A stretch of 51,485 nucleotides of DNA. It comes from Cyanodermella asteris. Lineage: Eukaryota; Ascomycota; Lecanoromycetes; Ostropales; Stictidaceae. Shown here piece after piece: positions 33,034 through 41,713 of this stretch (position 1 is its first letter; each line of letters starts with the position of its first letter). The translations under genes and the position numbers were made by a program. The stretch spans positions 484,748 to 536,232 of the forward strand of contig UYJD01000006.1 in NCBI GenBank assembly GCA_900618795.1, written 5' to 3'. The notes below the pieces were generated by a model. The model had not been told where the DNA came from. It did not search any database and worked only from the letters and a program-made list of their open reading frames with translations.

Positions 33034-33546
33034 AAGAAGATGGAATTGACGTCACGATCACAAGCACGAACGAGTCGCATTTGTTTTTACCGCACCGGGG
33101 TGCGAATCGCATTGAAATGGCATATGCATGGCGTTGTTCTTTTCCAGGTGGAAGCTTGCAGGTCTTGACGTATGGGAAGGCAATTGAATGTCATGTGCTG
33201 TCCATTCATGGACTGAGATGTCCAATGCAGGCGAGCATTGTGCCGTCTAGAGATAGAATTGAATGAATCGTCCCAGGACGCTGACCTACTTCACAAAAAG
33301 AGCCACGTTGCATTCCTGCATGTCAATCAAGCTGTACCCCTTCACACGAAAGCCATGTTTCATTCCTGCCTGTCAATCAGGTATGACGCCACCAGGTGTG
33401 AGTGCTCATTCACATCAACACAGCCCACCTCCTGCAACCGCCTTCCCAGGGACGAATCGACAAAAAAAACGCAAGCAGAGGAAAACCCCCCCAGCTGGGA
33501 ATCGAACGCTCCGCCTTCTGAATATGTGTAAAAAAAAAAAGGGGGT
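33034..33546. other. Intergenic with isolated Pol III box-like motifs
   Basis: On the minus strand a B-box-like motif (GCGTTCGATTCC, 33509-33498) is followed by a T8 run at 33469-33462. An A-box-like motif (TGGCCTAGTGG) lies upstream at 33598-33588. No cloverleaf folds and an 11-T run lies between the boxes, so no tRNA is called. Confidence 0.3.
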
Positions 33547-33716
33547 ATGATAGAAAGAATGGATCGGTTCGTCGTGGGCCTACCTGCCCACTAGGCCACG
33601 AGGCCGTAGTGGCAGGCCCCTCCGGTTTGGAACCTGGAGAACGCCCCTGCTGAGCGGCCCTTGTAAGTGACCTAGAGAACGGACCTCGTAACCTCGTTCG
33701 CTGTCCCTTCTATCAT
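33547..33716. mobile_element. Possible MITE-like element with short inverted ends and internal hairpin
   Basis: The left end ATGATAGAA (33547-33555) and the right end TTCTATCAT (33708-33716) are exact 9-bp inverted repeats. Inside, 33576-33619 forms a bulged hairpin with about 17 paired bases (GGGCC..TGC..CACTA..GGCC against its complement), followed by a second small hairpin at about 33620-33640. No coding capacity. No clear target-site duplication was seen, so mobility is inferred. Confidence 0.4.
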
Positions 33717-34075
33717 GATGTTGTACGAGATATTATCCGGCTTGATGCTGTATAAGTAAGTACCCACGAAAGTATTTAATTTTTTTTGATGTCTTTAGGG
33801 GCGGGGTGGCGAGAACAGAACTTCGCCGTCCGCCACACGATTGTCATGCCGGACGTCTTCGAATGCAAAGCTTATTTTTGAGCCTCTATCGGCAAATTCT
33901 TGCGAGCTCGACTGCCGTGAACGGGCATTCTCATCACATCTGCCCCAGTCAAGCAGTCAAGCACCCTGGTGATGATCTTGAAGTAACAGGCACGAGCTCA
34001 GAATGGCGCATTTGCACTTCCGCTCTTTGCTTGCCCCTGGCCTTCCCTCGACTGCCTCTCGCGCTCATCCTCGCA
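33717..34075. other. Intergenic, 3' side of the D-galacturonate reductase gene
   Basis: Nothing recognised besides a T-rich run near 33778-33788. Confidence 0.4.
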
Positions 34076-35323
34076 TCACTTCAGCTCCCACTTCCCTCCC
34101 TCGGTGACAATGCTCACCGTCCTCCCCTCATCCAAACTCCTCCTTCCCGCCTCCAAAATCGCCGTCGTCGCCACCGTGTTCCCCAAACTCGGCAAACCTC
34201 GTGCATCCAACCCCTCCAGCGTCACCTTCCCCTCCTTCAACCCATTCACGGCATCCACGAATTTCTCAAAGCTAACGTACCCATAGCCGCTCTGCCCCGC
34301 AAAGTTGCCCTCCTCGTCCGGGCCATATCTCATGTAAAACGGATTATACCACATCAGTTGTCCCGCAGAGTCATCCGCCACGTCATAACCCCGTTTCGCC
34401 TGATCGACACGGATCTCGCCGTTGGCGGCGAGGTAGTGGAAGTATTGATTCGAGTGCACGCCGGCTTTGAGCGGCGCGGTCCAGGAGGCCGTGTACACGC
34501 CCGTGCCAACTTTTGTTGGGTCGGATTTCTGGGCCCATCGGACGAGCAGGGTGATTGTGTCTTCTGTACCCTCTACACAGCCGAGAGACTCAGCAACACC
34601 GCGGGAGCCACTGGCCGTGACGCTGACGGGCACGTAGTCCGGGATCATGGACTCGCAGATATCGACGTGGTGGCTGTTGAGGTAGTACGAGATGTCCGAA
34701 TCGCGGCCCGCCCAGGCCTTGAAGGTTTCGAGTTGGGATTTGGGCTGCGACATGTAGCTGTAGAAGTAGTTGAAATCGCCCAGCGATTTGGCCTTGTGCC
34801 GGGCGTCGGCGTAGGTGGGGTCAAAACGCTTGTGATGCTCGATATACACGAACACGTTCCGTTTCCGCGCTTCCTCCAGCAGGTGTAGGTGGTCTTTGAG
34901 TTCTTTCGTCGCGGGCTTGGTGATCATGACGTGTATCCCCCTCTGCACCGCATACAACGCGATCGGATAATGCGTTGTATCCGGCGTGAAGATCGTCACC
35001 GCGTCTCCGGGGCTCAGGGCGTCTATCGCAGCTTTGTACGAATCCGCATCTCGGGGGACGTCGTCGGCGGGGAACGACGCGAAGCTGGTATCGAGGTTGT
35101 TGTAGACTTGGGAAATGTTCTTGTGGAGGTGGTCTCGGATGGCGGGGAACTTGGACCCGTTTGTGCCCACCATGGACAGGTTCCCGACTTTGCCGCGGCG
35201 CCGGAGGTCGAAGAGGGTGAGGCCGACGACGCCGACTTTTTTGTCCGAGCCGGAGGCACCGGTGCCGACGAAGCCGGTTGTGTATTCGCCGGTGCCGACC
35301 ATGAGGACGTTGAGGGGCGCCAT
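34076..35323 (-). CDS. D-galacturonate reductase, GFO/IDH/MocA family
   Basis: Single exon, 415 residues, ATG at 35323. This family carries out the first step of fungal pectin-sugar breakdown, D-galacturonate to L-galactonate, with NAD(P)H in the cytosol. Seen: an N-terminal nucleotide-binding loop (NVLMVGTGEYTTGF), the block DAVTIFTPDTTHYPIALYAV, the catalytic-lysine-like ITKPATK, the EHHKRFDP segment, and a C-terminal substrate domain with FYSYMSQPKSQLETFKAWAG and WYNPFYMRYGPDEEGNF. These blocks match sequences annotated as D-galacturonate reductase as I recall them. A candidate galacturonate-response element lies about 180 bp upstream. No other pathway gene is next to it. Confidence 0.85.
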   Translation of the reverse strand: MAPLNVLMVGTGEYTTGFVGTGASGSDKKVGVVGLTLFDLRRRGKVGNLSMVGTNGSKFPAIRDHLHKNISQVYNNLDTSFASFPADDVPRDADSYKAAIDALSPGDAVTIFTPDTTHYPIALYAVQRGIHVMITKPATKELKDHLHLLEEARKRNVFVYIEHHKRFDPTYADARHKAKSLGDFNYFYSYMSQPKSQLETFKAWAGRDSDISYYLNSHHVDICESMIPDYVPVSVTASGSRGVAESLGCVEGTEDTITLLVRWAQKSDPTKVGTGVYTASWTAPLKAGVHSNQYFHYLAANGEIRVDQAKRGYDVADDSAGQLMWYNPFYMRYGPDEEGNFAGQSGYGYVSFEKFVDAVNGLKEGKVTLEGLDARGLPSLGNTVATTAILEAGRRSLDEGRTVSIVTEGGKWELK

Positions 35324-36546
35324 TGTGACGGAGTATGGAGAACAGGGATTTTGGACAATGGGTCTTGCTCGGTTCGAGACGGAATGTGAACGTGCAGAGA
35401 GTCAACTAGGATACGTTTGAGAAAGGTTACTGTTTCAATATCAAATGCCTATCATGCCGTTGCGAGGGGTGGATACAACGGCGCAGGTACACTGAAATGG
35501 CAATTGGCGGTAGGTCAATGAGAAAGGCACATCGAGCAGGAACACAAAGAGGGGGAAAAGACGGAGGGGCTTGCAACATCTATATATTTGGTACGGACAT
35601 GGCTCGGTTGAAAGATGGCAAGTTGGCCGGTAGTCGAAACGGCGTGTGGAGATGATTTAGACGGTGCCCCCACCCCTGTCAATGTCGAGCGTGGGGTTGC
35701 CAGACTGAAACTCAAAATGCGGGGGGCTGAATCGGGCAACGCCAACGGTTTGGGGGATTGCGAGCTTCCTAGAGGTATATCTGGCACGAAGCTTGGTCTT
35801 GGAACTACACACTGTTCTCCAGCAAGCTTGCAGCTTCTGCAGTGTGCAGTCTCAATTGCTGTTGGCCCCTGCTCTTCATTGCAGTACGGAAGCAGAAGAG
35901 TCAACAGAGCTTTTCTGCGAACCGATGCACGAGATACGTACCGTCTGAGTTGCAACTCCCATCGAAGCAGAGCGAATTATTCAACGCATCCTGCTTACAT
36001 CGGTGTTGAAAATTGTGGGACTTCTCCTCGGTCCACTCCTGGGCGCTTGACTTTGCCAGCGTCTGTTGCCAACCACAAGAACCGCTGCAGCTTACTCTGA
36101 AGCCCCCGAACGAGTCTCGTTCTCTCTCGCCCACGTCGACTCAACTTCGTCCATCTTGCAAAGAGCAGCGTTGGCGATGCCCCTCATCACTGACTTTGCT
36201 GACAGTCCTCGCTTGCAATAACCCAGCGAAGGCTTTTCTTCCAAAATGTCTACCTTTCATAATCCAGCCGGGCTAGCCCTGGCAAAGTTTGCCAGCCTTG
36301 AAATTGTGCCAGGAACCTCTGTACCATGTTTTTAATTCGTCCTCGTCATAAGTGCCAGGTAGCGTGAACATGAACTTTGGGCAGTGCCTGAACTCTGCGG
36401 CTACCATTGTTATCTCGACCGGAACAAAAGCAAGCTAAGGCACTCGAAAGTCGTGCCGAATCGATGAACGTGCACACTTAAATCGTATGCACTGTCAGGG
36501 TCATGGGCGTCCTTCCCGTGGAAATCCGAAGTATGCCAGTTGTTGG
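35324..36546. other. Upstream region of the D-galacturonate reductase gene, about 1.2 kb
   Basis: No gene I can support. Holds the CCGCCAAT site at 35503-35510 and a TATATA run near 35580. Open frames on both strands overlap each other and are not called. Confidence 0.4.
35503..35510 (-). promoter_or_regulatory. Candidate galacturonate-responsive element CCGCCAAT
   Basis: Read toward the gene, CCGCCAAT lies 180-187 bp before the ATG. It fits the CCNCCAAT element tied to GaaR-controlled D-galacturonate genes in Botrytis and Aspergillus. The CCAAT core also fits the Hap complex, so a general CCAAT box is the alternative. Confidence 0.45.
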
Positions 36547-36873
36547 CTAGGAGATCAGATCCACGGCAACTTTCATTGGCTCGATGTTAAGACGCACAGT
36601 GCCTTGTTGTGCATACAGCAGAGAGAACCACTCTGCTAGCGACACGTGTATTCGAGCATTTGTCAGCGGATGTGAGCCTTCCTCCCATCTCGGATCATCT
36701 TCAAGGAAGCGATCCTGCTGAGACTACTCATCAAAAACTGACCAGTTCAGCATTGGATTAATGTCAAACAGTCTCGTCAACTCACATCGAATATCGTCGC
36801 TCATCTGCCCGACTCGTTCGAACCACTTCTGATGTTCTTCTGGTGTTGGTGGTGGCCACCTCACTGTTGGCGA
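36547..36873 (-). pseudogene. Decayed gene of unknown function
   Basis: On the minus strand one frame reads like protein: VRWPPPTPEEHQKWFERVG and DDIRCELTRLFDINPMLNW, then, after a single in-frame TAG at 36726-36724, FLEDDPRWEEGSHPLTNARI and VSLAEWFSLLYAQQ to a stop at 36547. The frame stays natural on both sides of the TAG, as if a CAG had become TAG. A 28-nt GT..AG segment spans the stop but is too short and would change frame. I recognise no family, and the 5' end is not found. Confidence 0.45.
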
Positions 36874-36980
36874 CAGTCAAAGATATTCAGAGCCCCTATT
36901 TGAAGACGTAGGTTGGTGCATCAGGGACAAATGCGGAGTTGCTTCATGTGGCGAGCATCCGAAGTTCTCTATTTGCCCTC

Positions 36981-37016
36981 AGAAGCCAAAGGCCGCCTAG
37001 AAGCCAAAGGCCACCA
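36981..37016 (+). repeat. Two-copy 18-bp tandem repeat
   Basis: AGAAGCCAAAGGCCGCCT is followed directly by a second copy differing near its end. Short related AAAG/CCAAAG words continue to about 37090. Function unknown. Confidence 0.7.
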
Positions 37017-37239
37017 AGAGTCCGAAAGCAACGAAGATCGGCACTCAAAGTACCAAAGGCAACAAAGCCAGGAGACTCCGAATGCCAAAGTGCTGGAGGG
37101 TCGCAAATCGGCAATCAATCGGCATGCGACGTGCCGATCATGGCTCAGTTCAATCAAGACAAAATCCCTCAATTCGTAACGTGTCATGGCAGTGTGCCTT
37201 TATACGATTGCGTTCAAAGATAACATCGCGCTGACAATC

Positions 37240-37628
37240 GTATAGCCGGCAACGGAGGATCTTCGACTATCAAGTACTCTTACAATGACATCCTCGCTGC
37301 CGTGAACAGGGGATCACAATATGCCTCACCCGAGAAGCAAGCCACCAGCAATCATTACCCACGTCTTCGATAACGACGAAAAGCTCAAGTTAATGGCCCG
37401 ACTGTTATGGTAAAATGGTTCAGGAGTTTCCGATCATCCCTAGCAAGATACTGGATCTGGGTAGTAGGTCAAAGGCGAATGTTGCTCTGGATCGCGTTCT
37501 GTTTACGTACCCTGAGCTCTTGAAAGCAGGGCCATGACTAACACAACGGAGAGGTGTTTCATTGTGGCATCATCACATATAATGGTCCCATAGTCGACAA
37601 GAAACAGCCCTTCCACGAATGTACCTAG
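37240..37628 (+). pseudogene. Fossil of a secreted guanyl-specific ribonuclease (RNase N1/T1 type)
   Basis: Blocks on the plus strand resemble the fungal RNase T1 family, the wider family that includes the ribotoxins. They appear in family order: an N-terminal YSYNDILAAVNRG block, a middle block with the EFPI and LDRVLF marks, and a C-terminal block with a GIIT motif and final cysteine. The copy is broken, with about two to three breaks, and no signal peptide is seen. It looks like a single decayed host gene, moderately old because the blocks are still recognisable. Confidence 0.5.
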
Positions 37629-38418
37629 TAGTTGGGGGACTCAGATAGCTACGTGGTGCGAAACGGCTGTCCAACGCTTGATGCTCCTGATCCGACGATA
37701 CCGATGCCGCACGTGCACACGCGCACCAATGGCGAGAATTTGGCAGGATCGCCGTACACACCCTCATTGATCCACTTTGCGGTTGCTAGATCTGGATACC
37801 TGGCGGGCATAGCCGCAGTGCGACCAGGCTGAACGCGAGGTCACCTGTTGCCACAAAGCAAAAGACGACCTGACAGCCGATGGCATCGGGGAGACCCTCA
37901 CTCATCTGAGCAAACCCTTTCTGTATTGAGATATGATTGTCGTGCATGCTGGCACCGACGCGAGGATGGTTCAGTGAGACCAAGTCACGTGATGCTCAAC
38001 GCCCGCGTCATTGTCCGACCTGGATCGGGAAAATTCATGCACCACCACCTCAAACTCCACCCAGCCCATCAAATATGTGATAAATTTTGAGCACGATACT
38101 CGGTTTTATCGCAGATCACCGATAGCTCCCTCTCGTAACCGTGCACCGAAACCATATTGAGGGGCCTGAGCCGAGCTGACGAGCTCAAAGCGTTCGCGCT
38201 TAGGACTTAAGGCAGATATTATGAACGCCTGAGAAACGGAAGTCGATAGCTTATATAAAGCAGGTTTGAGTTCAGCTCCGTGATGGACACTCATACAAAA
38301 CTCTTGACAGTCTCCTCTCGTCTGATTCTGGTGTTCACTACACTTCTCACGTTCTCCCATAATCCTGTCTGAAATCATTTCTCTTGGCTCGAGTCTTACT
38401 CACCGCTTCATTGCCATC
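37629..38418. other. Promoter region of the aldo-keto reductase
   Basis: About 790 bp with no gene recognised. A perfect TCACGTGA palindrome lies at 37985-37992, about 430 bp before the ATG. Confidence 0.4.
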
Positions 38419-39495
38419 ATGTCTAGCAAATCAGCAACGCCTCTCAAGGTCGTCTTCGGCGCTATGACATTCGGTGAAGCAGGTCCGTAGCAGCAACCCA
38501 CCCTGAGGCCCTTTCAGTCATCTAATCAGAACCCAGGCCGCGAGGGCGCCCGCACACATTCCGTCGCCGAATGTAAGCAATTCCTCGACACCTTCCAACA
38601 GCACGGCCACAACGAAATCGACACCGCACGAATCTACACCGGTGGCCAATCCGAGCAATGGCTCGGCGAACTGGACTGGCAATCGCGCGGCATCGTCATG
38701 GACACCAAACTCTACCCCAGCAAGGGAAAGCCCATGGCCAAATGGCTCACCAACGACGAATACGACCACTCGCCCGCAGACGTCCGCAAAGGTCTCGAAG
38801 ACAGCCTGAAGGCGCTCAAATCCGACAAGGTCGCCTTGTTCTACCTCCACGCCCCAGAGCGACAGACACCGATCGAGGAGACGTTACGTGCCGTGAATGA
38901 CCTGCACAAGGAGGGCAAGTTTGAAAGTTTTGGGATCAGCAATTTCATGGCGTGGGAGGCTGCGCAGATGTGCGAGATTACGATCAGGAATGGGTGGATC
39001 AGGCCGACTGTGTACCAGGGCGTGTATAATGGTCTGCAGCGAAGTATCGAGCCCGAGTTAATGCCGTGTCTGAGGAAATACGGCATCAGCCTGTATGCTT
39101 TCCAGCCATTGGCGGGCGGCTTCTTGACCGGCAGGTATGTGCGCGACCAGACCGAGTTTGAGGAGGGCAGCAGGTTTGATCCGAAGAGGGGACAAGGTGC
39201 TATGCACCAAGGCCGGTACATGAATGATGCATTCTTCAATGCGCTGGACATCATCAAGCCGGTGGCGGACAAGAATGGCTTTACCCTCGCTGAGTGTGCT
39301 ATGCGGTGGCTGAGCCATCACTCGTTGATGAAGAAAGATCATGGCGATGCCGTCATTATTGGTGCAAGCAGCGTCAAGCATCTGGAGCAAAATTTGGCAG
39401 ATCTCGAAAAGGGACCCTTGCCGGAGGATGTGGTTCAAGCGTTCGACGAGGCTTGGGTTGTTGCAAAGGGTGCTGCAAAGCCTTACTTTCACTGA
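38419..39495 (+). CDS. Aldo-keto reductase, AKR7 (aflatoxin-aldehyde reductase-like) group
   Basis: Exons 38419-38482 and 38537-39495 (54-nt intron, GTCCGT 5' site, CTAATC branch) give 340 residues. AKR7 enzymes are cytosolic NADPH-dependent reductases of aldehydes such as succinic semialdehyde and aflatoxin dialdehyde. Seen: KVVFGAMTFGEAG at the start, the tetrad Asp50 and Tyr55 in EIDTARIYTGG, Lys79 in MDTKLYP and a His near 126 in LFYLHAPE. The AKR7 blocks GISNFMAWEAAQMCEI, YQGVYNGLQRSIEPELMPCL and YAFQPLAGGFLTGRY follow. Length is normal for the group. The natural substrate is not known, and no toxin-cluster genes adjoin. Confidence 0.9.
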
Positions 39496-39714
39496 TTTGG
39501 ATCACAATGCCTTAATTGGCAGATATGAGTGCTTCGAGACAATCAATGACTACACGACCGTCCGGAAGCGGTTTCTCAGATCGATTGGTGAAGCCACGGT
39601 CGTCTTACAGTCTACGTCTCACGACTACAGTCGATGCAAGCTATGCTCAGGGTCACTGACTCAGAACACCCAGGCCAAGCTCATGAAGTTCGCTCTTCCT
39701 CCGGTTGTAGATTA

Positions 39715-40862
39715 CTAAGCTGCTTCTGCAACTTTGGCCAAGACCTGTTCGTTGGATCTGTTATCATCATTGGCCAAGACCATGTAAGCTGGAGATACAC
39801 TTCTCCTACGTTCCCATCTGTTAGGGAAGAAGGCTGTTCCAACCTCCAACATCAGCGCGAAAACGTGCTCTCCAACGTCCTTCCACCCGCTCCTCCGCTC
39901 GAACGACTTCTCTGGCACAATATCGAAACTATCACCCAGCCAGGGTCCCTCACAGTCCACAAGTCCGTTGCGATACCATAATAACGAGACGAGAGCCTCA
40001 CCAAAGGTCCAATGATCTTCCTCGTGCTTCATGTAAGACTTGCTTTTGTGGATGATTAGTCTTGATGTATCGCAGGCATCGTCAAATACAAGTCTCGGCT
40101 TCTTCAGGTCGGCACTGCAAAGGTACTGCTTCGTAATATTTCGGAGAATGCAGCTGGCTTGAACTTGAAGGCCCATCTCGAACGAAATTTCAAAAGTTTT
40201 GCAAAAGGCCCTTGCCGCAGCAGGACAACAAAGCTTATATTGTAAGAGATGCCAATGATAGTAGGTGAGGTTCGCGGTCTGAGGGAGCCTCGGTAGCCTC
40301 GCATGCTCGTCGTTTCGATCGATAGGTCTGATTGAGAAGATAGGGCACCAGTTCAACCAGCATAACGTTCGGTGACGATCGACTACCAAGCTCTTTCGGC
40401 CCCACGGTGCTTCTTCGTCTCGATAGATCCTCCACAGAACAAGCTTGTAAACTCCCAGGAGGAGTCTGCATGAGAATATGAGGCCGATGAAGCCGACATC
40501 GCGCTTTGGTATATGATTTGTAGGTTCGTCAGCGCTGTTCTGTACTGGCACAATGTGCTAACAAAGCTCGTACCTAAAATCATCCAAAGCACTTCGTTCG
40601 GCAGTCTCGATAAAGGGGACTGTAGTCTATCCAAATGAATGTCAGCTTCTGGAACTTCAAATGGAAGTCAGCGTGTACATGTTCCAGTCTGAACGGTAAC
40701 ATACTGTTCGTCGCTCTCGCTAATATCTGGCTTTGGCGGCGGCCTGTTACCATGCGCCAGCATGAGCTCAAGAAGGGCATAGCCTGTTGCGTTGGCGAGC
40801 TCGCCATCATATCCTTCATGCATTGAGATACCCAGAAGCTCGACGTTGTCGCAGGCATGCAT
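39715..40862 (-). CDS. F-box-like protein, gene structure uncertain
   Basis: A first exon 40862-40705 (start MHACDNVELLGIS) joins through a 78-nt intron (GTATGT..GATAG, CTGAC branch) to SPLSRLPNEVLWMIL, the first helix of an F-box. The second half (DVGFIGLIFSCRLLLGVYKL, then VLWRIYRDE) follows in another frame and continues as 39715-40551, about 275 residues. Joining the two F-box halves needs removal of a 29-nt GTACGA..CCAG segment starting at 40573, which is shorter than normal spliceosomal introns. Either this is a true micro-intron, another splice pair is used (GTGCTT at about 40591 to TACAG), or the gene is frameshifted. The start could lie upstream. F-box proteins recruit substrates to SCF ubiquitin ligases. 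Confidence 0.5.
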
Positions 40863-41713
40863 CAAATTGATCTTCTCATACGGCTGTGCTATTAGTTGCT
40901 GTCGATAATAATGGTTCACCAGCAATACCATGCTGATAAGGATGACGCTGCAGTCTAGCCACACAAGTGAATCGAATAAGAGCATGAGGACGGTGAAAAG
41001 AACGAAGTCGCGATGAAGGCAGGACAAGACCCATTCTTATAGCCTTGAGTGTGAATTTTGCAGTGACTTCATCTGCAAAAACAAAGCATGAGGTAACAAT
41101 AACCATGTCTCGAATCAGTGCAAGGCATGTATGAGTGGCGGGATGCGTGCGTTTTGTGATGCTGAGGACGGCCCTTACACACTCCAACCAATGCACCAGA
41201 CGAAACAAACCACAGCTGTTTTGCTCTAAGCGAAATGTCACCTTTTTTGAACTTCCGTACCGAGTGTTAGTCACAACGGCTGTAATGACTCGTGCCGTCC
41301 AAGTGTTGGAAAGAGCTGTGGTGAATGGTATTCCGAGATCGACATGGAGCAAAGCTGTCGGTCGAAATGACGAGTCTTGTGAATGAGCCTCTTCTGCACG
41401 CGTGACCAGGGTCTTGTGTGAGAACGACACATTGTCAGATCATTACACCTCTTGTATAAGCCGTGGGAGTCTTGTCGCTGCCTCGCGGTGAGTTCAGGCG
41501 TGAAGGTTGCACGTTAAGTTGAACCGCTGGTAGGCTATGACTACATCTAATTTTGGCGCCGCGGCCGACCCGACAAACTAGGTAGGCACCTGAATGCGGT
41601 AATCACGGCCAAGGGTCTGGATACCTCTTGAACTACCCAAAAACCAACTTTATTTCCCGGCAGTGCGCGGATCGGGTAGATTGATGACATTCGTAGAGGC
41701 TCAATAGGTCAGA
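40863..41713. other. Intergenic between the F-box-like gene and the WDDF-motif gene
   Basis: About 850 bp. Minus-strand open frames begin with non-ATG codons. A hydrophobic stretch near 40930-41000 could belong to an upstream exon of the F-box-like gene, but this cannot be shown. Confidence 0.35.

Noticed and set aside
33490-33610. tRNA gene on the minus strand
   Set aside because: A-box and B-box words exist, but the D, anticodon and T stems do not pair and a T11 run splits the gene.
33806-34888. 360-codon open frame on the plus strand
   Set aside because: It lies antisense to the D-galacturonate reductase gene, starts without ATG and has Arg/His/Pro-rich composition typical of a shadow frame.
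35515-36134. Overlapping frames on both strands, one with a CRSCKLAGEQC segment like a zinc-cluster fragment
   Set aside because: The cysteine spacing does not fit a Zn2Cys6 cluster and both strands are equally open, so neither is convincing.
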